Under the pieces are notes generated by a model. It saw only the letters and a list, made by a program, of their open reading frames with translations, was not told the DNA's origin and did no database searches. This document shows positions 49,612 through 57,962 of a DNA stretch of 64,000 nt, piece after piece. The translations under genes were made by a program, and so were the position numbers. How positions within the stretch are numbered: position 1 is the first letter of the stretch; every line of letters begins with the position of its first letter. The DNA comes from Miltoncostaea sp963823515. GTDB lineage: Bacteria > Actinomycetota > Thermoleophilia > Miltoncostaeales > Miltoncostaeaceae. Location: contig CAWGMB010000002.1 in the NCBI GenBank assembly GCA_963823515.1, positions 124,001-188,000 on the forward strand. The letters are read 5' to 3'.

Positions 49612-50672
49612 TCAAGTACATCGGCTCCAAGCGCGCCATCGTCCCGCTTCTGGAGGCGCTCGCGCACCGGCTGCCGATCTCCTCCGTGTGCGACATGTTC
49701 GCCGGCACGACGCGCGTCGGCCAGGCGTTCCGGCGGGCCGGGTGCCGCGTGGTCTCCAACGACCTCGCCAGCTACTCGGCCGCCTTCGGCCAGGCCTACA
49801 TCGCCGCCGGCCCGGACCTCGACCGCGAGCGCCTGCGCACCCTGATCGCCCGTCTCCAGGCCCTCCCCGGCGCGCCGGGCTACGCCACCGAGACCTTCTG
49901 CGTGCAGGCCCGCTACTTCTCGCCCGAGAACGGTGCCCGCATCGACGCCGTCCGCGGGGCGATCGACGACCTGGACGTCGACGAGGTGATGCGCGGATGC
50001 CTGCTGACGAGCCTGGTCGAGGCGGCCGACCGGGTCGACTCGACCTGCGGGCTGCAGATGGCATACCTGAAGCGCCCCGCCGCGCGCAGCCTGCAGTCGC
50101 TGGCGCTGCGCGAGCCCGAGGCGGTGGCCGGGCCCCCGGGACGCGTGACGCGGGAGGCCGCCAACGACCTCGCCGGGACGCTGGACGGCGTTGACTGCGC
50201 CTACCTCGACCCGCCCTACAACCATCATTCGTACTTCTCGAACTACCACGCATGGGAGACGATCACGCGCGGGGATCGGCCCGAGGCCTACGGTGTCGCC
50301 CGAAAGCGGATCGACTGCCGCACGACCCGCAGCCCGTTCAACCGCGCGCGGGAGGCGTGGCCGGCGCTCGTCGACCTCGTGGGGGCGCTGCGCACACCCT
50401 GGGTGATCCTGTCGGTGAACGACGAGGGCTACCACGAGCCGGCGGCCGTCGCCGAGTTGCTCGGCGAGCGCGGACACGTCGCGGCGCTCGCGATCGACGT
50501 ACCGCGCTACGTGGGCGCCCGGATCGGGATCCACAACCCGGCGGGCGAGCGGGTGGGGTCGGTCTCGCACCTGCGGGCGACCGAGTGGCTCATGGTCTGC
50601 GGCCCCGATCGCCGCGCGGTGGCGTCGGCCTTCGACGCGGCGGGGCCGGCGCTCATCCCGGCAGGGGCGTGA
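49608..50672 (+). CDS. D12-class N6-adenine DNA methyltransferase (Dam-like), orphan
   Basis: 354 residues from GTG 49608, overlapping the SDR stop. The cofactor-binding motif is DMFAGTTRVGQAF near residue 28 (typical F-x-G-x-G), and the catalytic motif is YLDPPYNHHSYFSN near residue 205 (DPPY). The N-terminal IKYIGSKRAI matches the D12 class. It methylates adenine in a short DNA site using S-adenosylmethionine. No restriction endonuclease is adjacent, so it is either regulatory or the remnant of a modification system. The 3' end overlaps the S51 peptidase by 20 bases tail to tail. Confidence 0.88.
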   Translation: MIKYIGSKRAIVPLLEALAHRLPISSVCDMFAGTTRVGQAFRRAGCRVVSNDLASYSAAFGQAYIAAGPDLDRERLRTLIARLQALPGAPGYATETFCVQARYFSPENGARIDAVRGAIDDLDVDEVMRGCLLTSLVEAADRVDSTCGLQMAYLKRPAARSLQSLALREPEAVAGPPGRVTREAANDLAGTLDGVDCAYLDPPYNHHSYFSNYHAWETITRGDRPEAYGVARKRIDCRTTRSPFNRAREAWPALVDLVGALRTPWVILSVNDEGYHEPAAVAELLGERGHVAALAIDVPRYVGARIGIHNPAGERVGSVSHLRATEWLMVCGPDRRAVASAFDAAGPALIPAGA

Positions 50673-51339
50673 GCGGCTCCTCGCTCCCGCCGGGCGCGAG
50701 CAACCGCGCGCCGCGGCCGGCGAGCTCGGTCACGAGGCGCGGCGGCGCATCGTCGGACAGGTGCACGGCGGCTCCATCGTCGACCGCGAACGTCGGCGGC
50801 ATGCGCCCCGCCTCGATCAGCGGGCGCAGCGCGACGAGCCGGCCGGGGTCGCTGTCGGCGTGCGGGCAGAAGCCCCCCGACAGCAGCCCGAGGCCGGCGA
50901 CCGGCGCGAAGTCCGGGCCGAGCGAGTTGGTGAGCCCGGCGGCGAACCAGCAGATCGCCCCGGCGCTGACGCCCGACAGGACCACGCCCCGCTCCCATGC
51001 CACCCGCAGCGTCGGCCCCAGGCCGTGGACCCCCCAGACCGCCATCAGGTTGGCGCTGCTCCCACCGCCCACGTAGATCACGTCCTGTGAGAGCAGATAC
51101 TCCTCGACCCCCGCCGGGTGGGAGTGGAACAGCGACAGGTGACTCGGCTCGCAGCCGCTCCGGGCGAAGGTCTCGTAGAAGCGGGCGACCAGCCAGTCGG
51201 AGTCGCCGCTCGCGGTGGGGAGCAGGCAGACGCGCGGGCGCGCCGCGCCGGTGAGGTCCAGGATGTGGCGCTCGAGGGGTCCGATACCGGTGTCCGAGGA
51301 CCATCCCCCGCCCCCGCAGGCCACGATGTGTCGGCTCAT
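50653..51339 (-). CDS. Peptidase E / cyanophycinase-like S51 serine peptidase
   Basis: 228 residues from ATG 51339. The S51 fold has YVGGGSSANLMAVWG near residue 92 and the nucleophile elbow VVLSGVSAGAICWFAAG near residue 125; a later FAVDDGAAVHL carries the His/Asp region. It cuts after Asp or similar in small peptides, or cyanophycin-like polymers. It is divergent from a decayed paralogue at 51449, so the pair arose by inverted duplication or is an ancient head-to-head pair. Confidence 0.88.
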   Translation of the reverse strand: MSRHIVACGGGGWSSDTGIGPLERHILDLTGAARPRVCLLPTASGDSDWLVARFYETFARSGCEPSHLSLFHSHPAGVEEYLLSQDVIYVGGGSSANLMAVWGVHGLGPTLRVAWERGVVLSGVSAGAICWFAAGLTNSLGPDFAPVAGLGLLSGGFCPHADSDPGRLVALRPLIEAGRMPPTFAVDDGAAVHLSDDAPPRLVTELAGRGARLLAPGGSEEPLTPLPG

Positions 51340-51448
51340 CCGGGTGGAGGTTACCCCGGCGGGGATTGCGTGCCGGGCCAGTCGGGACGCGGAGAGATCC
51401 GTGCCCGCGTCCCTGCCGCCCACCGGCCCGCCCGCCGAGTATCGGCGC

Positions 51449-52188
51449 ATGGCCCGACCGAGCCCACCTCGGCCGCACACGGCCCGATCCCGGCGGCCGC
51501 GGCAGATCGTCGCCCTGGGCGGCGGAGGCTTCAGCGAGGAGCCCGGCGGCACGGCCCTCGACGACTACGTGCTCGACGCCTCCGGCGCCGGCCTGCCCCG
51601 CATCTGCTTCCTGCCGACGGCCGGGGGCGACAACTCGAGCTACGTGGTCGAGTTCTACGCCGCCCTCGCGGGCGGTCACTGCGTCCCCGCCCATCTCGGC
51701 CTCTTCAACCGGACGGTCGACGACGTGCGGTCGGTGCTGCCGGCGCAGGACGTGATCTACGTGGGCGGCGGCATCGTGCTCGCCGGCCTCTGCGCCGGGT
51801 CGATGAGCTGGTCCGCGAGCGGCATCACGGCTTCGTTCGGGGTGCGCGTGCCCCCCTCGACGGCGGTCTCGGCCTCCTGCCGGGAAGCGATTGCCCCACT
51901 ACGGGCAGCGCCGTGACGCCTACATGCAGGCGATGCGCGACGGCATGGCCGGGCGGCGTGTCTGCCGAAGACGGCGTCGCGCTGCACTTCGTGGACCGCA
52001 GGCTCGCGGCCGTGCTGGCTTCGCGCGAGGGGCCGAGGGCCTATCGCGTGGACATGGCCGGCGACCGCGTGATCGAGGCGCCGCGGCGGCCGGTCATCCT
52101 CGACCGCCCGGACGCCGCGCGTACGGCGGCGACCTCCGCCCGAAGGGATCCCGTCGGGGTGCGTCCCGCGCTCGCCGCCGCACGGTAG
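51449..52188 (+). pseudogene. Decayed S51 peptidase paralogue (internal deletion and several frameshifts)
   Basis: ATG 51449 opens RQIVALGGGGFSEEPGGTAL and continues to DVIYVGGG. The next residues, IVLAGLCAGSMSW, follow directly, where the sister gene has about 25 more residues, so a stretch has been lost in frame. Homology then changes frame near the C6 run at 51851-51856 (LDGGLGLLPGSDCP), again near 51893-51896 (HYGQRRDAYMQAMRDG) and again near 51949-51962 (GVSAEDGVALHFVDRRLAAV), ending at 52188. Four frames with an internal deletion show a real pseudogene, although some of the shifts fall at C/G runs where sequence errors are likely. Confidence 0.75.
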
Positions 52189-52224
52189 CGGCGGCGAGCG
52201 GTGGGGCACCGATGTCTGACGGAC

Positions 52225-52452
52225 CTACTTCAGGCGGAAGGTGATCCGACCCCGGTTGAGGTCGTAGGGCGAGAGCTCCACCTTCACCCGGTCACCCGGG
52301 TTGATCCGGATCCGGAACCGCCGCAGCTTGCCGGCCATGTGCGCCAGCACCTCGTGTTCGTTGTCCAGGATCACGCGGAACATGGTGTTCGGGAGAGCCT
52401 CAGTGACCTCTCCCTCCACCTCGATCGCCTCTTCCTTCTGCTTTGTCGCCAG
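52225..52452 (-). CDS. infA: Translation initiation factor IF-1, apparent CTG start
   Basis: The OB-fold of IF-1 is clear: EGEVTEALPNTMFRVILDN, VLAHMAGKLRRFRIRINPGD and KVELSPYDLNRGRITFRLK. A GTG at 52419 would leave out 11 conserved residues. The full 75-residue length, with the expected N-terminus ATKQKEEAIEVEGEV, begins at CTG 52452, which lies 5 bases after AGGAG. No ATG, GTG or TTG in frame serves that start. IF-1 sits in the ribosomal A site and helps initiation. The csp gene lies 40 bases upstream on the same strand, so the two are probably one cold-response operon; ribosomal-protein neighbours are absent. Confidence 0.9.
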   Translation of the reverse strand: MATKQKEEAIEVEGEVTEALPNTMFRVILDNEHEVLAHMAGKLRRFRIRINPGDRVKVELSPYDLNRGRITFRLK

Positions 52453-52492
52453 AACGTCTCCTCTCGATGCCTTGAAGGACTACCCGCGTCGG

Positions 52493-52696
52493 CTAGAGCG
52501 CCTGCACGGTCGAGGCCTGGGGACCCTTCTGGCCCTCCGTCGCCTCATAGCTGACCCGCTGACCCTCCTCCAAGTTCCGGTATCCCGAGCCCTGGATCTC
52601 CGAGAAGTGGACGAAGAGATCCTTCCCGCCGTCATCCGGCGTGATGAATCCGTAGCCCTTCTCGGACGAGAACCACTTCACGACACCCTCAGCCAT
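52493..52696 (-). CDS. Cold-shock domain protein, second copy, upstream of infA
   Basis: 67 residues from ATG 52696. It differs from the copy at 19335-19538 at few positions (for example EKGYGFITPDDGGKDLFVHF is identical). Both RNA-binding motifs are intact. As an RNA chaperone it would help translation at low temperature. Placement 40 bases upstream of infA suggests joint expression. Confidence 0.95.
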   Translation of the reverse strand: MAEGVVKWFSSEKGYGFITPDDGGKDLFVHFSEIQGSGYRNLEEGQRVSYEATEGQKGPQASTVQAL

Positions 52697-52770
52697 TGGT
52701 CATCCTTCTTCTTGTACGTACCTCGCCCCGCTGCGCGGAGTCCCGCGCATGGTAGCTCACGTTGCGCGGT

Positions 52771-53361
52771 TCAGGACACCCGTGCCCGCATCACGCCGAT
52801 CGCACGCCTCAGATCCGGCTCCGGGACGACGAGCGGCGAGGCGTTGGCGATCGCCGTGACCGGGCCGTCGAGGGGGTCGTCGCCGGTGAGGGCGTTGGCG
52901 ACGAAGCGGATCGGGATGTCGTGGGTCACGACGAGCGGGGCGGCCGCGGAGGAGGCGATCAGGCGCTCGAAGCCCCGGACGTAGCGCACCAGGGCGTCCA
53001 TCCTGCTCTCGCCCCCCCGTGGCCGGGCGTCCTGCGGGTGAGCGCGGCGCCAGGTGCGGTACTCGCCGGCCGACGCCCCCTCGAACTCGCCGAGGGCCAC
53101 GTCGTCGAGTTCGGGGCACTCCACCCGGCGCACGTCGCGTCCGGCGAGAAGCAGGTCGAGGGTCTGGACGGTCCGGCGGAAGCGCGTGTGGACGGCCAGG
53201 TCGAACGCGCGCCCGGCGAGCGCGGCGCGCAGTGCCTCCACCTGGCCGCGGCCGGTCTCGTCGAGCGAGACCGCCACCTCCGGATCGCCGTTGAGCGTGT
53301 GCAGGGCGTTGTAGTCGGTCCGCCCGTGGCGGACGAGGACGAAGTCGCGAATCGGGGTCAT
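52771..53361 (-). CDS. Histidine phosphatase (phosphoglycerate mutase-like)
   Basis: 196 residues from ATG 53361. The catalytic motif VLVRHGRTDYNAL is at residue 8, with the acid Glu near ALGEFEGAS and the second His in LVVTHDIPIRF. The two-His phosphatase fold and length fit small-molecule phosphatases (CobC/YtjC type). Substrate unknown. It stands alone between the csp-infA pair and a plus-strand gene. Confidence 0.88.
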   Translation of the reverse strand: MTPIRDFVLVRHGRTDYNALHTLNGDPEVAVSLDETGRGQVEALRAALAGRAFDLAVHTRFRRTVQTLDLLLAGRDVRRVECPELDDVALGEFEGASAGEYRTWRRAHPQDARPRGGESRMDALVRYVRGFERLIASSAAAPLVVTHDIPIRFVANALTGDDPLDGPVTAIANASPLVVPEPDLRRAIGVMRARVS

Positions 53362-53422
53362 CGCGCGCAGCGTAACGCCCCGGGGTTTCACCTGACCGAC
53401 GCCAGCGCACTATTGTGGACCT

Positions 53423-53935
53423 GTGCTCAATCGCCGCCAGGCCGTCATCGGCTACCTGACCTACCGTTTCGCGCGCCGCCTGGCGCGGGATGAGGTCAGG
53501 CTCCGCGTCGCCGCGCGACGACGAGGCATACGTCACGATGCCCAGGGAGGACACATGCTCAAGAAATCTGCGACGGCCGACCGCGCCGCCGCGCTGGTGG
53601 AGACGGTCCGCCCTATCGTCACCAAGGCGATGAACGACCCGGAGCTCCACGAGGCCCTGCGCCAGGCCTTCGTCACCGGCCGAGAGGTGACCGGAGAGAT
53701 CCACGGACGCCCGCCGGCGAAGGCGGCGAGGAAGCTCGCCAGGGACCGCAAGCTCCAGCGCAGGGTGGAGAACTCCGCGCTCGACCTCCAGAAGGCCGTC
53801 AGCGGCCTCGTGGAGCCGCCCAAGAAGAAGGGCCGCGTCCGGCGGTGCGTCGGCAGGGTCGTCGTGGTCGGCGCCGCCGCCGGCGCCGTGGTCGTCGTTC
53901 TGCGCAAAGTGCGCGGCGGGAGCGGCACCGTCTGA
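53423..53935 (+). CDS. Hypothetical protein with C-terminal membrane helix; internal start possible
   Basis: 170 residues from GTG 53423; a second ATG at 53555 has a strong GGGAGG site 5 bases upstream and would give 126 residues. The N-terminal part (RRQAVIGYLTYRFARRLARD) looks like a short amphipathic segment, the middle is helical and charged (RAAALVETVRPIVTKAMNDP), and the C-terminus is a basic stretch then one membrane helix (VVVVGAAAGAVVVVL). Family not recognised. Two nested products, or two former genes now fused, are possible. Confidence 0.65.
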   Translation: MLNRRQAVIGYLTYRFARRLARDEVRLRVAARRRGIRHDAQGGHMLKKSATADRAAALVETVRPIVTKAMNDPELHEALRQAFVTGREVTGEIHGRPPAKAARKLARDRKLQRRVENSALDLQKAVSGLVEPPKKKGRVRRCVGRVVVVGAAAGAVVVVLRKVRGGSGTV

Positions 53936-54018
53936 GCCCGGATCCGTGCACGGACCCCGTGATCCGGCCTGAGTAGCCGGGGAGCGGGGGGTGGCGCGGC
54001 GCGCTAGCGTCGCGGGTC

Positions 54019-54762
54019 GTGAACGACGACACCCCACCCGCCCTCCTCTGCGACGGCGTCACCAAGTCCTTCGCCGGAGGCGTGCAGGCGCTGGCAGGCC
54101 TTGATCTCTCCGTTCCCGAGGGGGCCTTCTTCGGGCTCCTCGGCCCGAACGGCGCGGGCAAGACCACGCTGATCCGCGGCGTCGTCGGGCTCACCCGGCC
54201 GGACGGGGGTGGGATCTCGGTGTTCGGCGTCCCGGCGTGGGGCGAGGGCGCGGCGCGCGCGCGCCAGGCGATCGGCTACGCGCCCCAGGACGTCGCCCTC
54301 GACCGCTTCGTGCCTGTGCGGGAGCTGCTGTCGCTGCACGGGCGCTACTTCGGCATGTCGCGCCGCGACGCGGGGGCGCGGGCCGACGAGATGCTGCGCG
54401 CCTTCGACCTCTCCAGCAAGGCGACGAGCTACGCCCACCTCCTGTCCGGCGGGATGCGACGGCGCCTCCTGCTGGCGCGCGCCCTGCTGCACCGCCCGCG
54501 GCTGGTGATCCTCGACGAGCCGACCGCCGGGGTCGACCTCGAGCTGCGACACGACCTGTGGGACTACATCCGCGCGCTGCACGCGGACGGCACGACGATC
54601 CTGCTGACGACACACTACATCGAGGAGGCCGAGGCCCTCTGCGAGCGGGTGGCGTTCATCCGCTCGGGGCGGATCGTGGCCGAGGGCGCGCCGCCCGATC
54701 TGCGCGCCGAGTTCGGCGCGCCGCGCCTCGAGGACGTCTACCTGCAACTGGTGGGGCGCTGA
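54019..54762 (+). CDS. ABC-2 type transporter ATP-binding protein
   Basis: 247 residues from GTG 54019. Walker A is LLGPNGAGKTTLIRG near residue 42, the ABC signature SGGMRRRLLLARAL near 142, Walker B VILDEPTAGVDLEL near 162, then the H-loop THYIEEAEALCE. The DrrA/NodI-like pattern marks an exporter. The permease follows at once. The pair may export a drug, polysaccharide or lipid; the substrate is unknown. Confidence 0.93.
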   Translation: MNDDTPPALLCDGVTKSFAGGVQALAGLDLSVPEGAFFGLLGPNGAGKTTLIRGVVGLTRPDGGGISVFGVPAWGEGAARARQAIGYAPQDVALDRFVPVRELLSLHGRYFGMSRRDAGARADEMLRAFDLSSKATSYAHLLSGGMRRRLLLARALLHRPRLVILDEPTAGVDLELRHDLWDYIRALHADGTTILLTTHYIEEAEALCERVAFIRSGRIVAEGAPPDLRAEFGAPRLEDVYLQLVGR

Positions 54763-54773
54763 CCACGGCCGAG

Positions 54774-55544
54774 GTGCGCCGCGCGCGCCGGCGCGGCACG
54801 GGGGCGCTCGCCGAGCGCGAGGTGCTGCGGGTGCTGCGGCTGTGGAACCAGACGATCGCGCCGCCGGTGGTGGCGGCCGTCCTGTTCATCGTCGTCTTCG
54901 GCGTGGCGCTGGGCAGCAGCATCCGGCTGATCGACGGCATCCCCTACGAGGAGTTCATCGTCCCGGGGCTGGTGCTGATGGGCGTTGCCACCTCGGCCTT
55001 CGGCAACAACGCCACCTCGATCTACCAGGCCCGCAACGACGGCTTCATCGAGGACCCCGCCAGCAGCCCGATGACCTCGTCCCAGATGCTGGTGGGCTAC
55101 CTCGCCGGCGGGGTCGTCCGGAGCCTGCTGATCGGCGTGCTCACACTCGGGGCGGCGCGCATCTTCGTCGGCTACCCGGTGGAGCACCCGGCGGTCCTGG
55201 CGGCCTCGCTGATCGGCACGAGCCTCGCGTTCTCCGCGCTCGGGATCGTGGTGGGGCTCTACTCGACCGGGTGGGACCAGCAGAACGTGGTCGGCAACCT
55301 CGTCATCCAGCCCCTCGTGTTCCTGGGCGGCGTCTTCTACTCGATCGAGGCGCTCGGGGAGCCCTGGCGCAGCCTCACCCACGCCGACCCGATCTTCTAC
55401 ATGGTGGTGGCCGCCCGCCACGGAATGCTGGGGACCTCGGACGTCGCGCCCGGGCTGTCGGTGTCGGTGACCCTCGGCCTCGCCGCGGCGATGCTCGGAT
55501 GGGCGTGGTGGACGTTCGCCCGCGGGATCGGCATCCGCACCTGA
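54774..55544 (+). CDS. ABC-2 type transporter permease
   Basis: About 256 residues from GTG 54774; CTG 54759, overlapping the ATPase stop, is another option. Six membrane helices follow the ABC-2 pattern, with a cytoplasmic start (REVLRVLRLWNQTIAPPVVA), and the central NNATSIYQARNDGFIEDPAS loop. It forms the membrane part of the exporter whose ATPase is directly upstream. In ABC-2 systems two permeases and two ATPases assemble. Confidence 0.9.
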   Translation: MRRARRRGTGALAEREVLRVLRLWNQTIAPPVVAAVLFIVVFGVALGSSIRLIDGIPYEEFIVPGLVLMGVATSAFGNNATSIYQARNDGFIEDPASSPMTSSQMLVGYLAGGVVRSLLIGVLTLGAARIFVGYPVEHPAVLAASLIGTSLAFSALGIVVGLYSTGWDQQNVVGNLVIQPLVFLGGVFYSIEALGEPWRSLTHADPIFYMVVAARHGMLGTSDVAPGLSVSVTLGLAAAMLGWAWWTFARGIGIRT

Positions 55545-55577
55545 GATCCGTCGGCGGCCGTGGCTAGACTCGCGCCG

Positions 55578-56306
55578 ATGACGATCCCCCGACGCCTCCC
55601 CGCCATTCTCGCGTGCGCCCTCGCGGTCGCCGCCACCGCCGCGTGCGGCAGCGACTCCGCGTCCGAGGCGCAGGCCCCCGACACCGCCCCGGCCGCCACC
55701 ACGGCCCCGGCCGGGCAGACCGTGACCTCGTCCACCGGCGAGACCTGCGTCTCGCGCGAGCCGGACCCCGCGCCGGATCCGAAGACGTATTCCAAGGCGC
55801 CGCCGACGACGATCGACCGGACGGCGAAGTACCGCGCCACGCTGACCACCTCGTGCGGGACCATCGTGATCGCCCTCGACGCGGCACGCGCGCCGGCGAC
55901 GGTCAACAACTTCGTCTTCCTGGCTCGCGAGGGCTTCTACGACGGTCTCACCTTCCACCGGGTCGTGACCGGCTTCGTCATCCAGGGCGGCGACCCGGAT
56001 GGCACCGGACGGGGCGGACCGGGATACGAGATCCCCGACGAGCGCCCGGCCGACGGCTACCGGCCCGGCGCGGTGGCGATGGCCAACGCCGGCCCCGACA
56101 CGGGGGGCTCCCAGTTCTTCATCGTGACCGGCGACGCCTCGGCGCTGCCGAACGCGTACTCCCGGTTCGGCCAGGTGGTGAAGGGCCTCGGAGTCGCGCG
56201 CACGATCGAGGGCTTCGCCGATCCGGCCGCCGACCCCGGCGATCCGGCCGCCCAGACGCCGACGAGCGCGATCTACATCGAGAAGGTCACGATCACCGGC
56301 CCCTGA
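55578..56306 (+). CDS. Secreted lipoprotein peptidyl-prolyl isomerase (cyclophilin)
   Basis: 242 residues from ATG 55578 (GTG 55560 is possible). A lipoprotein signal with lipobox AATAACGSDS is followed by a Pro/Thr-rich linker and a cyclophilin domain: FHRVVTGFVIQGGDPDGTG near residue 130, AMANAGPDTGGSQFFIVTGD near residue 175. It catalyses proline isomerisation in proteins outside the membrane. It is single and convergent with the USP-like gene. Confidence 0.92.
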   Translation: MTIPRRLPAILACALAVAATAACGSDSASEAQAPDTAPAATTAPAGQTVTSSTGETCVSREPDPAPDPKTYSKAPPTTIDRTAKYRATLTTSCGTIVIALDAARAPATVNNFVFLAREGFYDGLTFHRVVTGFVIQGGDPDGTGRGGPGYEIPDERPADGYRPGAVAMANAGPDTGGSQFFIVTGDASALPNAYSRFGQVVKGLGVARTIEGFADPAADPGDPAAQTPTSAIYIEKVTITGP

Positions 56307-56318
56307 GGGGGGCCTCAC

Positions 56319-57113
56319 TCACTCGGACCAGTCGCCCTCGGCGACGGGCGGCCCCTGGCGGTTGAGGAGCTCCGCCGGCAGCAGGAAGCGGCGCGCGTCG
56401 CCCTCGACCCCGCGCTCGAACTCCATGGCCACCTCCTCCGGGAGGTCCACCGCGAAGACGACCCACTCGTCGCCGGCGGCCTCGGTCACCGGCGGGCGGT
56501 CGGTGAGCCAGACGCCCGGCGTCGTGCCCGGGCTCGGCCGGTCGCGGAAGCCCGCGCTCTGGATCGCCATCGCCTCGTCGTAGTCGCTCGCATGGAAGAG
56601 GCGCACGCGCCGCCCGGACGTGCCCATGCGCCGGTGGCGGACGTCCTCGTCCGGCGTGGTGCTCTCGTGCTCGAGGTCGACGACGACGTGGGTGATCGGC
56701 AGTTCGTAGCGCTCCCGTGCCCGGCGCACGACGTCGCGCTCGAGCCACGACGAGCGCTGGTGCGGGTGGGTGGAGATGACGACCTCGTCGGGGTCGAAGA
56801 TCCGCAGCGCGTCATCGAGCGCCTGGAGGGGATCGGCGTCGCCCAGATGGCCACGCGCGCTCAACCCGGCCTGGGCGAACGCGGCGAGCGATGACTCGAG
56901 CCGCGTGCCGGCCTCGGCCTGGCGCCGCTCCAGGTCGGAGGTGAGCCAGTGCTCGAGGCGGGTGCGCGCGAGCGCCGGCGCCACGACGAGCACCTCTCCC
57001 TGCTCCCCCGCGCGGTAGCGCACCTCGTCCACGACGCCCTGCGCAGCGCAGGTCTCGTTGGCGATCACGAGGATCCGGCGGGGTCTCGCCCAGTCGCCCG
57101 GGGTCGAAGTCAT
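56319..57113 (-). CDS. USP-like nucleotide-binding-fold protein of unknown role
   Basis: 264 residues from ATG 57113. The N-terminal half has the universal-stress fold (ILVIANETCAAQ, VISTHPHQRSSWLERDVVRR and LPITHVVVD). The C-terminal half (RVRLFHASDYDEAMAIQS, GVWLTDRPPVTEAAGDEWVV) resembles a small alpha-beta domain often paired with it in actinobacteria. Such proteins bind ATP or respond to stress; role unknown. It is divergent from the DtxR-like gene, 81 bases away. Confidence 0.65.
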   Translation of the reverse strand: MTSTPGDWARPRRILVIANETCAAQGVVDEVRYRAGEQGEVLVVAPALARTRLEHWLTSDLERRQAEAGTRLESSLAAFAQAGLSARGHLGDADPLQALDDALRIFDPDEVVISTHPHQRSSWLERDVVRRARERYELPITHVVVDLEHESTTPDEDVRHRRMGTSGRRVRLFHASDYDEAMAIQSAGFRDRPSPGTTPGVWLTDRPPVTEAAGDEWVVFAVDLPEEVAMEFERGVEGDARRFLLPAELLNRQGPPVAEGDWSE

Positions 57114-57194
57114 GTGTCGAATGTAACGAATGATCCGCCGCCGCGCCAGACCCGATTCACCGATGTCGGTCGGCGCGCCGAAGCGGCGAGTACC

Positions 57195-57884
57195 ATGGGC
57201 CGCATGGGACGCGCTCATTCGATCGACGACTACCTCGAGGCGATCTACTTCCTCGCGACCCCGGTCGGCGAGTACGGGCCCGTGGTGAAGGAGGCGCCGG
57301 TCCCCGCGGCGCGCGTCGCGGAGATGCTCAGCGTCACCCCGCCGACGGCCAGCGAGATGCTCAAGCGCCTCGAGTCGGAGGGCCTGATCGAGCGCGGCCC
57401 GCGCAAGGGCCCGCTGCTCACCAAGCGCGGCCGCGCCGAGGCCGAGCGGGTCGTGCGGCACCACCGCGTGATCGAGCGCTTCCTCACCGACTTCATGGGA
57501 TACACCGCAGCCGAGTCGCACGTCCACGCCGACGAGCTCGGCGACGCCTTCTCCGACGAGATGGTCGAGCGCCTCGCGGTGCAGCTCGGCAACCCGGAGC
57601 GCTGCCCACATGGCTGGCCGGTCGACACCTCTCACGAGCAGGAGGAGAACCGCGAGCTGCGGGCCCTGGCGCAGATCCCCTCCGGCCGCGCGCGCATCGT
57701 GCGCCTTGCCGAGCATGACGGCGACCTCCTGCACTGGTTCTACGAGCAGGGCCTCGTGCCCGGCACCGAGGTCGAGGTGCTCCGCGTCGATCCGGCCGCC
57801 GGCCAGCTGACCGTGAGGGTCGACGGCTCCGAGCGCGTGATCGGCGAGCGGGCCGCCGCCGGGTTGTACGTCCTGCCCGAGTAG
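57195..57884 (+). CDS. DtxR/IdeR-family metal-dependent transcriptional regulator
   Basis: 229 residues from ATG 57195 (ATG 57204 possible). The winged helix (SIDDYLEAIYFLATP, ARVAEMLSVTPPTASEMLKR) is followed by the metal-binding dimer domain with VVRHHRVIERFLTDFMG and ERCPHGWPVD, and a C-terminal SH3-like FeoA domain (GTEVEVLRVDPAAGQLTVRV). In iron- or manganese-replete cells such proteins bind DNA and repress uptake genes. The Fe(III) importer follows downstream, and an iron-box-like site lies before its binding-protein gene. Confidence 0.92.
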   Translation: MGRMGRAHSIDDYLEAIYFLATPVGEYGPVVKEAPVPAARVAEMLSVTPPTASEMLKRLESEGLIERGPRKGPLLTKRGRAEAERVVRHHRVIERFLTDFMGYTAAESHVHADELGDAFSDEMVERLAVQLGNPERCPHGWPVDTSHEQEENRELRALAQIPSGRARIVRLAEHDGDLLHWFYEQGLVPGTEVEVLRVDPAAGQLTVRVDGSERVIGERAAAGLYVLPE

Positions 57885-57962
57885 GGCCCGGCCGCCCCCC
57901 TCGGCGGGTGCGGCACGATAAGGTCGACCGAATGCCCGCTCTTCAGACACCACACGTTCCGC

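Noticed and set aside
49608..50672. Restriction-modification system at the adenine methylase
   Set aside because: No endonuclease-like gene lies on either side; the neighbours are an SDR and S51 peptidases.
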